Part shown: in pieces, positions 1 to 8,221 of the stretch
Position numbering within the stretch: position 1 is the stretch's first letter
Layout of the letters: each line of letters starts with the position of its first letter
Assembly (NCBI GenBank): GCA_943704525.1
Contig: CALSCQ010001864.1
Coordinates: 1-12,527 of the forward strand
Length of the DNA: 12,527 nucleotides
Source: Pigoraptor vietnamica
Lineage: Eukaryota; Opisthokonta; Filasterea
Direction of reading: 5' to 3'
Translations under genes and position numbers: made by a program
The notes under the pieces: model-generated
Databases searched by the model: none
Seen by the model: the letters and a program-made list of their open reading frames with translations, nothing else
What the model was told of the DNA's origin: nothing

Positions 1-46
1 CCCCCCCCCCCCCCCCCCCCCCCACACACACACACAAACACACACA
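1..46. repeat. Poly-C run followed by imperfect CA repeat
   Basis: Positions 1-23 are 23 consecutive C, followed by an imperfect (CA)n tract to about 46. No gene lies here. A homopolymer exactly at the edge suggests the assembly stopped at it, although a window cut would look the same. Confidence 0.9.
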
Positions 47-251
47 TTTTCGCTCTCTCAGAGAGACAACGTGGAAAACATGGTGCAAAACACGAGAAAA
101 ACGACAACAACAATACATCGTTCCGCTCGGTATCACACGTTCGCAAACGCACCGCCACGCGGCCCCACTGCGCCGCTGTCCGCCCCAGCGGAAGCGCCCT
201 CCGCAACGCGTGCATCTTCACACCAGCGACGACACAGCTCACGCGCTTAGC

Positions 252-270
252 GCGCTCAAATATGGAGCGC
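252..270. promoter_or_regulatory. Short inverted repeat, possible regulatory element
   Basis: GCGCTC (252-257) and GAGCGC (265-270) are perfect inverted arms around a 7-base AT-rich spacer. The element lies about 390 bp upstream of the glycosyltransferase ATG and close to two other palindromes. A binding site is possible; no factor can be named. Confidence 0.3.
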
Positions 271-300
271 AACTGAAAAACTCCTGGCTGGCCTGTGAAA

Positions 301-312
301 TTACGATCGTAA
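301..312. promoter_or_regulatory. 12-bp perfect palindrome TTACGATCGTAA
   Basis: TTACGATCGTAA is fully self-complementary and sits 18 bp before the next palindrome. It could be a dimeric transcription factor site upstream of the gene at 662. No known family is assigned. Confidence 0.3.
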
Positions 313-329
313 CGCAGTTTTACGATTTT

Positions 330-339
330 GTCACGTGAC
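330..339. promoter_or_regulatory. E-box palindrome GTCACGTGAC (bHLH-type site)
   Basis: The ten-base palindrome GTCACGTGAC contains the CACGTG E-box/G-box core. In animals this exact decamer is the TFE/USF-type (CLEAR) site, and in yeast Cbf1 binds RTCACRTG. It lies about 320 bp upstream of the glycosyltransferase ATG, so a bHLH or bZIP factor may act here. The match is seen in the sequence; its function is inferred. Confidence 0.4.
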
Positions 340-661
340 ATCCCAAGGGACTCTGAAACGCCTGATGAAAATCCAATTCCACGCGTGTGGCGAAATCTCT
401 TACGTATTTTTCTTTCGCCGTTCGATAGCCGACTGCTCACCTGTAGTTTCAGCAACTGAAGCCGTTGCTCGCCGTGGGCGGCTGGGTCAGGGGCAGCGGC
501 AACTCCGCCCGCCGGGCCCGGCAGCGGCCGCCGTCAGGCCGGCTGCCGCGGGCTGCCGAGTTGACTTCGCCACGTTCGCCGACACAGTGTAACCCTAGCG
601 CCGGGCACGCGTCGTTTTTGCTGCTGTCAAGAAGCACCGAGGGCCGCGCCGCCCAGCGCCC

Positions 662-2524
662 ATGTGGCGTGCGCGGCTCGCCATCTTTCGAATGGAGCTT
701 GCCCTATTTCGACGGCCACTGCGCGGGTGGGCGTACGTCGCGCCCATCCTCGTGGTCCTATGCGTCGCCGTCCTGTTCTTTTCGCTCGGTCAGGCGCTGT
801 GCGATACAGATGCGGACATCTTGTCGCTCCCGATTCAGGTATTGCCACCGCCGCCGTCCAGGAGGGCGGTGCAGCCGCCTGCGTGCGTTGTCGACCCTCA
901 GCAGCTAGACAAGAACGGCGACGGGCGGGTGACCCTGAACGAGGTGTTTGACCGCGTGTTCTACTTGAACCCCGACGGTGCGCAAGCGCGGCGAGATATT
1001 GTGCGCGCAACGCTGGAGCCGCTGGGCATAATAGCGGAGCGTTTTCCGCAGCTGTCGCTCGCGGACCCCGCCGTGAAGGAGCCTTACGACGAATACACGC
1101 GGCGTTCGTTGAATGCCTTCGAGAAGCGCATGCGACGGGGAAAGCTCATCAAGCCGACCCCTTTCGCCGTTCTGAAAACGATGGAACGGCTCATTCACAC
1201 GGCGAGGTCGAGGGGCTACCGGCGCGTGCTCGTGCTGGAGGACGGCGTCATTCTTCACCGCGAGTTCGTCCGCGAATTCGACCGCAAAATCCGACTCCTC
1301 CCTCCCAAATGGCGCCTTCTCTATCTCGGTGCTAGCCAATTTATGTGGGACGACACGGCGATGGAATGGGACGAGACGATCGGCGACGGACGCGAGTTTT
1401 ACCACCCGCTCCTCACGGACGGTGCGTTCGCGGTGGGAATCGACGAGTCCGTGTTCGACATTCTGCTCTTTGAAATTTCCAAGATGCTTGCGCCATTCGA
1501 CGCGGGACCGCTGCGCGCCGTGCTCGTCCCCTTTCAGCGCGAGTCGTACGTGTTCTTCCCGAACCTCGTCGCGCGCGATCTCTCGTCGCAGTCGGCGGGC
1601 ACGCGCACGAAGGCGAGCAAGGTGGAGGACGACCTGCGATGGAACATGACGACTTACACGCCGCGCCCATCCCCGGCGATGCTTCCGAAAGTATGCGTCG
1701 TCGTCACGTACAAAAACGCCGCCGAGACGATCGAGTATTCGCTCAAGTCGCTGCTCTCGCAGTCGTACACGAATATCGAGGTGGTGGTTATCGACGATGC
1801 CAGCACGGACAACAGCTCTGCGATCGTGAACCGCCTCGCGTCAAAAGACGAGCGCGTCCTGTTCTTCCGCAACGAACACAACAAAGGGACGTATGCCTCT
1901 CGCAACGCGGGGCTGGTGTGGTGCACGGGCGAGATCTACATGAACCACGACGCCGACGACGTGTCGCTGCCCGACCGCGTCGCCACACAGGTGATACCGA
2001 TTATCGAGCGCCGCGCCGAGATCACCGCGTCCCTCTTCATACGTGCGCACACGACCATCGAGGACTTTAAGGTCGATCCCGTGGAAGTGCTCGCGCGCGC
2101 GAACAAGGCGCGCGTGCACAGGACGACGAACGACTACCAGTACTGCTGCAAGGAGAAGCTGGGCCTCATGACGACAATGATGCGCATGTCGGTGTTTGAG
2201 CGCATCGGGCGCTTCGATCCCACGCGCTTTTCCGGCGACGCGGAAATCCTCGAGCGGTACTTTGCCGTCGTCCTGGGTCGCTTCATCACGTCGGGGTCGT
2301 TCAACATACACACGTACCTGTGGCAACTCGCGCCGCCGGGCTCGCTCATGCCGCACTTTGTTCTGATACCGCGAACGCTGCTCGTGGCGGCCGACATCAA
2401 GTCGAGCCTTACGCACTCGGTGCCCATCTTTGGGGACGAACGGACTGACTACGAACGCGACTATCGCAAGCGCCTGATTGGGGCGGCGAATGTGAAGGCG
2501 GTCGGCTACAACCCGTTCTACTGA
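662..2524 (+). CDS. Membrane-anchored EF-hand glycosyltransferase with GT25-like and GT2 domains
   Basis: Intronless gene for 620 residues. It is probably a Golgi/ER type II membrane enzyme that transfers sugar from a nucleotide donor to a glycan or glycoprotein; the substrate is unknown. Residues about 24-44 form one membrane segment after a short basic N-terminus. Residues 83-94 (DKNGDGRVTLNE) are a textbook EF-hand calcium loop with D1, N3, D5, T9 and E12 in place. Residues about 165-305 resemble GT25 (LPS/procollagen galactosyltransferase) enzymes, with VLVLEDGVILHREF at 189-202; the usual acidic pair is EDG here, so activity of this half is uncertain. Residues 343-580 are a GT-A fold GT2 domain: VCVVVTYKNA, VVVIDDASTDN, NKGTYASRNAGL, and MNHDADD at 427-433 carrying the DxD metal/UDP-sugar motif. 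The start is the first in-frame ATG after the TAG at 596-598. Convergent with the receptor gene. The family calls are solid; the substrate is not determinable. Confidence 0.85.
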   Translation: MWRARLAIFRMELALFRRPLRGWAYVAPILVVLCVAVLFFSLGQALCDTDADILSLPIQVLPPPPSRRAVQPPACVVDPQQLDKNGDGRVTLNEVFDRVFYLNPDGAQARRDIVRATLEPLGIIAERFPQLSLADPAVKEPYDEYTRRSLNAFEKRMRRGKLIKPTPFAVLKTMERLIHTARSRGYRRVLVLEDGVILHREFVREFDRKIRLLPPKWRLLYLGASQFMWDDTAMEWDETIGDGREFYHPLLTDGAFAVGIDESVFDILLFEISKMLAPFDAGPLRAVLVPFQRESYVFFPNLVARDLSSQSAGTRTKASKVEDDLRWNMTTYTPRPSPAMLPKVCVVVTYKNAAETIEYSLKSLLSQSYTNIEVVVIDDASTDNSSAIVNRLASKDERVLFFRNEHNKGTYASRNAGLVWCTGEIYMNHDADDVSLPDRVATQVIPIIERRAEITASLFIRAHTTIEDFKVDPVEVLARANKARVHRTTNDYQYCCKEKLGLMTTMMRMSVFERIGRFDPTRFSGDAEILERYFAVVLGRFITSGSFNIHTYLWQLAPPGSLMPHFVLIPRTLLVAADIKSSLTHSVPIFGDERTDYERDYRKRLIGAANVKAVGYNPFY

Positions 2525-2530
2525 GGACGC

Positions 2531-2532
<2 letters not shown>

Positions 2533-2604
<72 letters not shown>

Positions 2605-2626
2605 CGCGCGTGCGTGCGTGCGTGCG
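2533..2626. repeat. (TG)n/(CG)n alternating purine-pyrimidine tract, Z-DNA prone
   Basis: 94 bp of unbroken pyrimidine/purine alternation: (TG) dinucleotides to 2600, then mixed CG/TG to 2626. It begins 9 bp after the glycosyltransferase stop, in the 242-bp gap between convergent genes. Such tracts readily adopt Z-DNA. It would be UG-rich in the glycosyltransferase transcript and CA-rich in the receptor transcript if either 3' UTR reaches it. Confidence 0.95.
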
Positions 2627-2664
2627 AGCACGCGTCCGCGTTGCTGCAAGCGTTTGCGCGTAAC

Positions 2665-2734
2665 GATAAACCAGACCACTTTACAGTACATGAGCGTCGT
2701 AACTTGCAGAAAACGCAATTCATTAACAGATAAA
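2665..2734 (+). terminator. Possible polyadenylation signals GATAAA (two copies)
   Basis: GATAAA, a known weaker variant of AATAAA, occurs at 2665-2670 and 2729-2734, about 140 and 205 bp past the glycosyltransferase stop. No AATAAA is present in the gap between the convergent genes. Tentative: the hexamer is short and both copies could be chance. Confidence 0.25.
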
Positions 2735-2766
2735 CCGATACCGACGACGATCGACCTGCGTCCGTA

Positions 2767-5700
2767 TCACGGCGCATCGCACACGTCCGAATCTTCGTGC
2801 ATGGGCGCACACGGGAGTACGACGTCGATCTCGTCCTTCGTTTCGGCATTTGACGACACGACAATAGTACCGACCGTGTCTTCCTCGATAGCGGCCAGCG
2901 AGTGCGTGTGCCCGAGCCCCTTTTCCACCGACACGGCGACGACTTGCCCGGCGACGTCGAGCCCGCCAGCCCACGACACGGCCACGGGCGGACGCAAAGG
3001 GCTTTCGTCCCCGATGAGTGACAACAGCGTCATGCGCAGACACGTGAGCAAGGTCGACGGGCTGCCGTGCGCGCGCACGTAGCACTCGGCGAGGATCGGG
3101 TCGCGTCCCTCGGCCGCCCGCTCGACCACATTGCTCTCCCAATCGGAGAGTCGCCCTTCCTTGTGCCACTTTCGCGATGTTGCTATGAGAAGTGCCCACG
3201 CGTCGTCCGACACTTCGCCGTCGACCGGCGTAATGTGTCCGGAACCGTCGCTGCGCTTCGACAGCGAGGGACTCCCGGCCCGCGGGTCCACTTTTGACCG
3301 CCGAAACGAGGCGAAGAGCCACGTGATCTTCTTGAGTCGATCGCGGCCGCCGTCGTTATCGACGCGCACGAATAGCTGCTTGTGGCGCTTCAATATCGCA
3401 ACGACCGTCACGACGATAAGCAGGACCCAGCCCGTGAAGACGGTCGCCTGTGGCCACGAGCTGCCACCGCCGGCCTCGTGCGACGCGAGTCCAATAACGG
3501 CCGTCCAGACAGTCATCGCATACGCCCACGCCTTGACATCGTTGATCCATGGAACGCACGACGGATGTCGCAATAGGACGATTGCGCAGAGCAGTACGTT
3601 GAGCGCGAGGATGGACGCGAGGTACGCCGACGTGAAGCGGTAGAAGAAGACGCGGAGAATGCACATGATGAGCTTGGTGAGGTAATCCACGACGAAAAAG
3701 CGGGGGCGGAAGCGGACGTCGAGGTCGTGCTGCAGCTCCTGCCAGAAAAACGCCGTCATAACGGCCATCGGGACGAAGAGTAACATCGCGACGACGCCGA
3801 ACGAGGCGATTGTCCAGTGGTGGGGCGTCCAGCACGCCGTCTCGCAGGAAAAGTCCATGACGGCGTGTGCGCTGCTGGTGTAGACGCACGCGAAAGACTC
3901 GAGCATTGTCATAACGGCGGGAATGTAGCCTGCAGAGGGAAGTGAGCGCGGAGAGTGGGAGGCGTGTGAGCGTTGAATGCCTCGCGAAGACGGTCGTGCG
4001 CGTTGTTTTACACACTTCAAGGAGCGCTACATACGAACGCAAGAGGGAAACTAAAACTGCACACTCACGTGTCACTCACAACAACACACGACAAAGCGCA
4101 TTGACACGCACGTGTCGCTCACAACAAAACACGAAAAAGCGCACTGACACGACGCAAGACGGCAAACCAGAACAGCACACGCACGTGTCACTCACAGCAA
4201 CACACGACAAAGCGCACTGACACGCACGTTACATACGAACGCAAGACGGCAAACCAGAACAGCACAAGCACGTGTCACTCACAACAACACACGACGAAGC
4301 GCACTGACAGGCACGTTGCAGTTCTCATCGCAGAACTCACCAATCGTCCCCATGAGCGGGAGAAGGTGCCTCACGGGGAATAGCAAAATCCCGCCAAACT
4401 TCAGCTGCCTCAGCTGCTGCGACGCTCCCGTCCACACGATGAACGCGTAGACGACCCACAGGAGCGAGAGCGGAAGCATCGCATAGTAGTGCCACGAGAA
4501 CTCGTACTGCAGGCCGATCGAGTCAAACGCCTTCCGTATCTTAATCAGCGCCGACCAGCCCAGATCGGCTGCAAACACCATCGTAATGAGCTGGAAGGCC
4601 TCGATGACAATCGATAGCGTGTTGAGGTAGTTCGAGAGCGAGCGACGGATGACCGCCACTGAAGGACGACCCTGTAGGAAGTCCACGCGCGGGCGCGTGA
4701 CCGTGTACAGCGCCGCCGCACTCGCGGCGAGCACGATGAGAATGCTCATGGCGACTTGGAACCGGACGCCGTCCTTGTTTACAAACAGCGCGGCAGAGTA
4801 GTCGTCGGCGAACGTGAAGCTGTCCGCGGTTACGTAATCGCACAGGGAGTCGTAGGGGGAGACGTACGCCGAATTATCAACGCCGCATGTCGAGTACGTG
4901 AACGGACGATAGCCTGGAGGTAGCTGAAGGGAGCCGTTGACGTGCATGCGGTAGACGTACACTTGGCCTGTGGGTGAAGAGGTGAGGAGAAGAGGGTGAG
5001 TGAGTAACAACTTCCGACTGGTTTAGCGTACACACTCACGACACACTCACACGCGCACACACACACGCGCACATACGCACACACACACTCACGACACACA
5101 CACAGCACAGGCGCACTAACTGTGAACACTCACGAGCGGCCTGGTTGCACTGGCACGTTCCCGAGGCGCTGCCGCACGGCCCGTCGCTGAGGGGTCCCAA
5201 GTTGACGCCGTCCACATTGAACGTAAATCCCGCGAACAGCGCCGCAAGCAGACCGGGTGCTGTAGGCTGTCCCACGTACGAGCGCACGAGCGCATCCGAG
5301 ACGAGTCGGCCCACAAGCCACCCTTCGCCGTGCGCTTGCGCCGCGGCCGCGTCGTAAACACCGAGACCCGTCGGCGGCAGCGCGTAACCCGTGGCGAAAG
5401 CGGCACTCGGCGCCCTCACTGCGAGTCCGTCCGCAACGTACAGGCCGTCCAAGAGTGCTGCCATGCCGGGGCTTCCCACAAGGGACAATAGCGTCTCCTT
5501 CACGTGCGAGCATGCGAGAATGGGCACGCCCGGCACACGCGCACGTATGAGCGACACGACCTGCACAAAGTCGCTCCCTTCCGCCGCGACGAAGAAGGCC
5601 CCCGCGGCGCCGTCGCGGAACAGCACCATGTCAACAGCGTTCGGAATGCCCCACGACGAACTGAACGAGCCTGTCCGCTTCGGCAGCAGGCCATACGTGC

Positions 5701-7504
5701 CCAGCGCCGCCGTGCACGCCTCCTGTACCGACACCATCCGCACGGCGTAGCTGTCGGCGTCCGCCATTGCGAGTGCGTCGGTGTCTTCCAATGCGGCGTA
5801 GACAATCGACACGGACGTCGCCCTGAGGTTGCTCAGCGCGAAATCGATGACCGCCCTCGCTTCGTCCTTGTGCGACGGCGTCGTGTAAACGGAGTGACGA
5901 ACGAACGTGTCGCGCGGGGCGATGCTCGCGTCCTGCGGCCCAAACACACCCGCCGCACTCCCTACCGCTGCGAGTGCGAGACCAACGTTGCGCGTGCCGG
6001 TCGACCCCACCGGACCAACCATGCCGAACAAAACGGCGTCCGACGTAAACCTCTGGACGTTTCGCGTCGCCGTGACCGGATTCCCTCCATCGTCCGCTGA
6101 GAGGAGGTGCAGCCTGTGCCCAAAGACGCCGCCGCTGGCCACGTTCGTGTACGCAAATGCATCTTCAACGCCCTTTCGGAAGCCCGCCGCCACCGCCGCC
6201 TGCAGTTGTCCAGATCCGGAGAACGGCGCCGTCTGCGCGAGGACAATCGGGTACTTGAGGTCGGCGACGTTGGAAAAGCACGTGTCGTAAAACGTGAAGC
6301 GCGCCTCGTCGACGTACTCGAACTCGCGGGTCGTCGCGTTGATGCGGACCGCCCAGACGTCCTTCATTCCCTGGTTGCATCGGCAGATGCGCGCGGGACA
6401 CACGGCCGTCAGATTGCGAAACGGACCCATGGACACGTCTTCCACGATGAACGACGACGCCCGGTACACCGTCTCGAGAAAGGACGCGCGCGTGATGCTG
6501 ACGCGCGGTGATATGCGCTCGAGTGCGGACGCGACGAACCGGCCCGTCAAGTACCCCTCCAGCGACACGTGCGAGGGGGTCGCTGAGGGCGCCGTCGTTG
6601 CGAGCGCCGACGTGAAGCTGCGGACAAGCCCGTTGCTCATGTCCGCAGGGGAGGGGACGACCTCTGTGATGATTACGTTGGCCGTTTCGTTGCCGAGCGC
6701 GTCGCGGAAAGAGCTGCTACCCACGAACGAGACGGTGAGGAAGACGACGTCACGTGCTCGCTCGAGGGAGGGCGACGCTTTCGCCAGGCGCACGAACTTC
6801 GCCAGCGGCGCATACGTCCCTATCATGATGATCGCCTGCGGACGTCTGCCAGGTGCAGTCACGTCCGCCAGCCCTTTCTCGACGTTGAGCGTGTTGCGCT
6901 CGTAGCGGCCCTCGCTCTCGATCGCAAGTCCCATCGCCGCGAGGGCGCGCTTCGCGCCGTCGTACCCGGTCTGTCCGAACGAGTCGTTCTGCACGAACAA
7001 GGACACACGCGTGAAGAGCCGCCTGTTGATGAGGTAGTCGACCATGGCCGCCGTCTCGTCGTAATAAGACGCGCGCACGTTGATAAGCAGCGGGTTGAAA
7101 GGGTCTCGCAGCAGCTGGGCGCCGGTGAACGCGCCCACAAACGGCGTCCCGGCGGCCACTGCTATCGGCATGGCGACTTGGCTCGTCGGCGTGCCCACGG
7201 AACCCAGCATGGCAAAGACGTCGAGGTCGTTCACGAGCGTGCGCGTGTTGTTGATTGCGTACGCCGGCTCGTACCTATCGTCCATAGTAATAAGCGTCAA
7301 GTTATGTCCACGCACGCCCCCCTGCGCGTTAATCTCATCGAACGCCACCCGCAGCCCGAGAGAGAGCTCCGTGCCGAGGTCTGCCGTTGGGCCCGAGAGT
7401 GCGCAACTTTGTCCAAAGACAATGTCCGCTCGCGCGACACTTGTCCAGCAGAGCAACGCCGCAGCGGCGATGAGCGCACACGAGACGAGCGGCGCAGCCC
7501 TCAT
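2767..7504 (-). CDS. Receptor-like protein: two periplasmic-binding-protein modules plus polytopic membrane domain
   Basis: Join of exons 7504-5134, 4967-4341 and 3929-2767 (complement) gives 1386 residues. Both introns are phase 1 with GTGAGT donors and CAG acceptors. Residues 1-26 are a signal peptide, cleaved probably after ARA. Residues 27-410 and 418-790 are tandem Peripla_BP_6-like modules (Leu/Ile/Val-binding type), shown by FGQSCALSGPTADLG, AFDEINAQGGVRGHNL and, in copy two, SGGVFGHRL. Both modules end with a CxCNQ cysteine motif. A short cysteine-containing juxtamembrane stretch leads to about 7-9 membrane segments (860-880, 904-924, 950-969, 982-1005, 1039-1061, 1083-1120, 1132-1149, 1160-1179). 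CETACWTPHHW at 1028-1038 resembles a motif I recall from C-terminal membrane domains of large protist proteins. The tail (1180-1386) is basic, then Ser/Asp-rich, with no kinase or other domain I recognise. The likely role is a plasma membrane sensor for amino acids or other small ligands. It could instead be a class C GPCR-like or TRP-like protein. The start is the ATG just before the signal peptide. Confidence 0.8.
3930..4340 (-). other. Receptor gene intron 2 (411 nt)
   Basis: The sense donor after ATT-G is GTGAGT (4340-4335) and the acceptor is CTGCAG (ending at 3930). Splicing here joins MGTI to GYIPAV inside the fourth membrane segment and keeps frame; unspliced reading meets unrelated sequence. 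Most of the intron is tandem repeat, described separately. Confidence 0.85.
4028..4315. repeat. Imperfect minisatellite in receptor intron 2 (43/87-bp units)
   Basis: The CACGTGTC(A/G)CTCACA block recurs at 4066, 4109, 4182 and 4269, with spacings of 43, 73 and 87 bp, each followed by an (AC)-rich stretch and AAGCGCA(C/T)TGACA. A second block, ACATACGAACGCAAGA, recurs at 4029 and 4230, and GACGGCAAACCAGAACAGCAC at 4158 and 4245. The order suggests an ancestral unit of about 87 bp with one shortened copy. On the sense (minus) strand, three of the four CACGTG blocks hold GTGAGT, the same hexamer as the intron's own donor; the copy at 4109 has GTGAGC. Confidence 0.85.
4968..5133 (-). other. Receptor gene intron 1 (166 nt), TG-rich in sense
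   Basis: The donor after GCC-GCT-C is GTGAGT and the acceptor is ACCCACAG before GCCAAGTG. Splicing joins CQCNQAA to RQVYVYRM and restores the membrane domain frame. On the sense strand the intron is rich in TGTGTG and CGTG, and GTGAGT occurs four times including the donor. Confidence 0.85.
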
Positions 7505-7580
7505 TCTCGGAGTAAGGCGCAGGTCGCAAACCCTCAACGTTGCGAAGAGCGCCTCACGAGGGCGCGAGAGGAGCGCGACG

Positions 7581-7595
7581 TCACGAGAGCAACAT
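7581..7595 (-). promoter_or_regulatory. Possible minimal upstream ORF of the receptor gene
   Basis: On the minus strand an ATG at 7595-7593 opens a four-codon frame (Met-Leu-Leu-Ser) ending in TGA at 7583-7581, 77 nt before the chosen receptor ATG and in another frame. If the mRNA leader includes it, it could lower translation. The leader's extent is unknown. The overlapping ACGTCA is a CRE half-site, so this could equally be promoter DNA. Confidence 0.25.
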
Positions 7596-8087
7596 GGCTG
7601 ATTTTCGCCCCAATTCGCCCCGACGGAAGGTCAAATGTCGGTGTGTCTCAGTCGTACTGGTAAGAGCCGAAGGACGAAAGCTCCCTATACGCGAGCGCCT
7701 TTCAGAGGGTCGCACACACACACACGCGTGAAAATTCCGCTTGTGGCGTGACACGCACAGCGCGACGCGTGCCGTTGCGGAGTTATTTGCCGTGCAGTTG
7801 CCGTTAGGGGCCGAGTCACACTAACTGACCTCTGATTTTCCTCACTGACATCCCGTGGAAGGCAATGATTGCTTAAAAAAAGAAAAAAGGAAGGGAAGCG
7901 CGTGAAACTGGTAGGCAGGACAAGCATGCGCACACTGAGAGACCGCGAGCCCCGGTCGCAAACAGCGTCCAAGTGACTGCTGTGTATCGAGCAGCAGCAA
8001 CATGGCAACGCCTGCGACAAGTTACCAAATAAAGCAATACCAAATATCCGCAATATATATCAGGTCATTCATGGACGACATTGTATT

Positions 8088-8097
8088 CCATATATGG
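8088..8097. promoter_or_regulatory. Perfect CArG box CCATATATGG (SRF/MADS-type)
   Basis: CCATATATGG matches the CC(A/T)6GG consensus bound by SRF/MADS-box dimers and is fully palindromic; the flanks extend near-symmetry to TTCC...GGGAA. It lies 584 bp upstream of the receptor ATG (minus strand) in the AT-rich patch, and 125 bp past the U1-70K stop. A role in receptor transcription is an inference. Confidence 0.4.
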
Positions 8098-8187
8098 GAA
8101 ATGGATCGGACCTAAATATACAATTTTGTGCAATAAGGTAACCATCACCCAAATAGGGCGTCCGATCTCCTTTCCACACTCAAGTTT

Positions 8188-8193
8188 TTTAAT
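8188..8193 (-). terminator. Probable polyadenylation signal ATTAAA of U1-70K
   Basis: On the sense strand ATTAAA, the commonest variant of AATAAA, starts 29 nt past the U1-70K TGA (8224-8222). It supports a short 3' UTR and the position of the gene end. Confidence 0.45.
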
Positions 8194-8221
8194 CATACCG
8201 GGCACCACGAAAGTGCGTCGC

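Larger units (their letters stand above)
47..661. other. Upstream region of the glycosyltransferase gene
   Basis: No gene is supported here. The stretch has no recognisable tRNA or rRNA and no coding homology that I can see; its short reading frames are unremarkable. It becomes GC-rich from about 460 to the gene start, as expected for the 5' leader of the gene at 662. Its notable content is a cluster of short perfect palindromic elements between 252 and 339, listed separately. An in-frame TAG at 596-598 limits how far upstream the downstream coding region can begin. Confidence 0.6.
7505..8221. other. Intergenic region between receptor 5' end and U1-70K 3' end
   Basis: No gene is supported. 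The part next to the receptor (7505-7730) should hold its 5' leader and promoter; 7733-8000 shows nothing recognisable. From about 8020 to 8200 the DNA is clearly richer in A+T than its surroundings and contains a CArG box and ATATATAT. An AATAAA on the plus strand at 8028-8033 has no plus-strand gene upstream of it, so it is not assigned to any transcript. Confidence 0.6.

Noticed and set aside
5036-5133. Uninterrupted extension of the receptor reading frame past 5134 (…CVVSVCVRMCACV)
   Set aside because: This is read-through into the TG-rich intron 1. Splicing at GTGAGT restores the membrane domain in frame.
5391-6100. Plus-strand frames opposite the receptor exon 1 (119 to 198 residues)
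   Set aside because: They are antisense shadows of GC-rich coding sequence, with arginine-rich composition and no domain.
7505-7537. Receptor start 11 codons further upstream
   Set aside because: The codon at 7537-7535 is TTG, not ATG. The ATG at 7504 directly precedes a good signal peptide.
7685-8053. 122-residue minus-strand frame between receptor and U1-70K
   Set aside because: No homology or codon structure that I can recognise, it spans the CA repeat and the AT-rich patch, and has no supporting splice or promoter signals.
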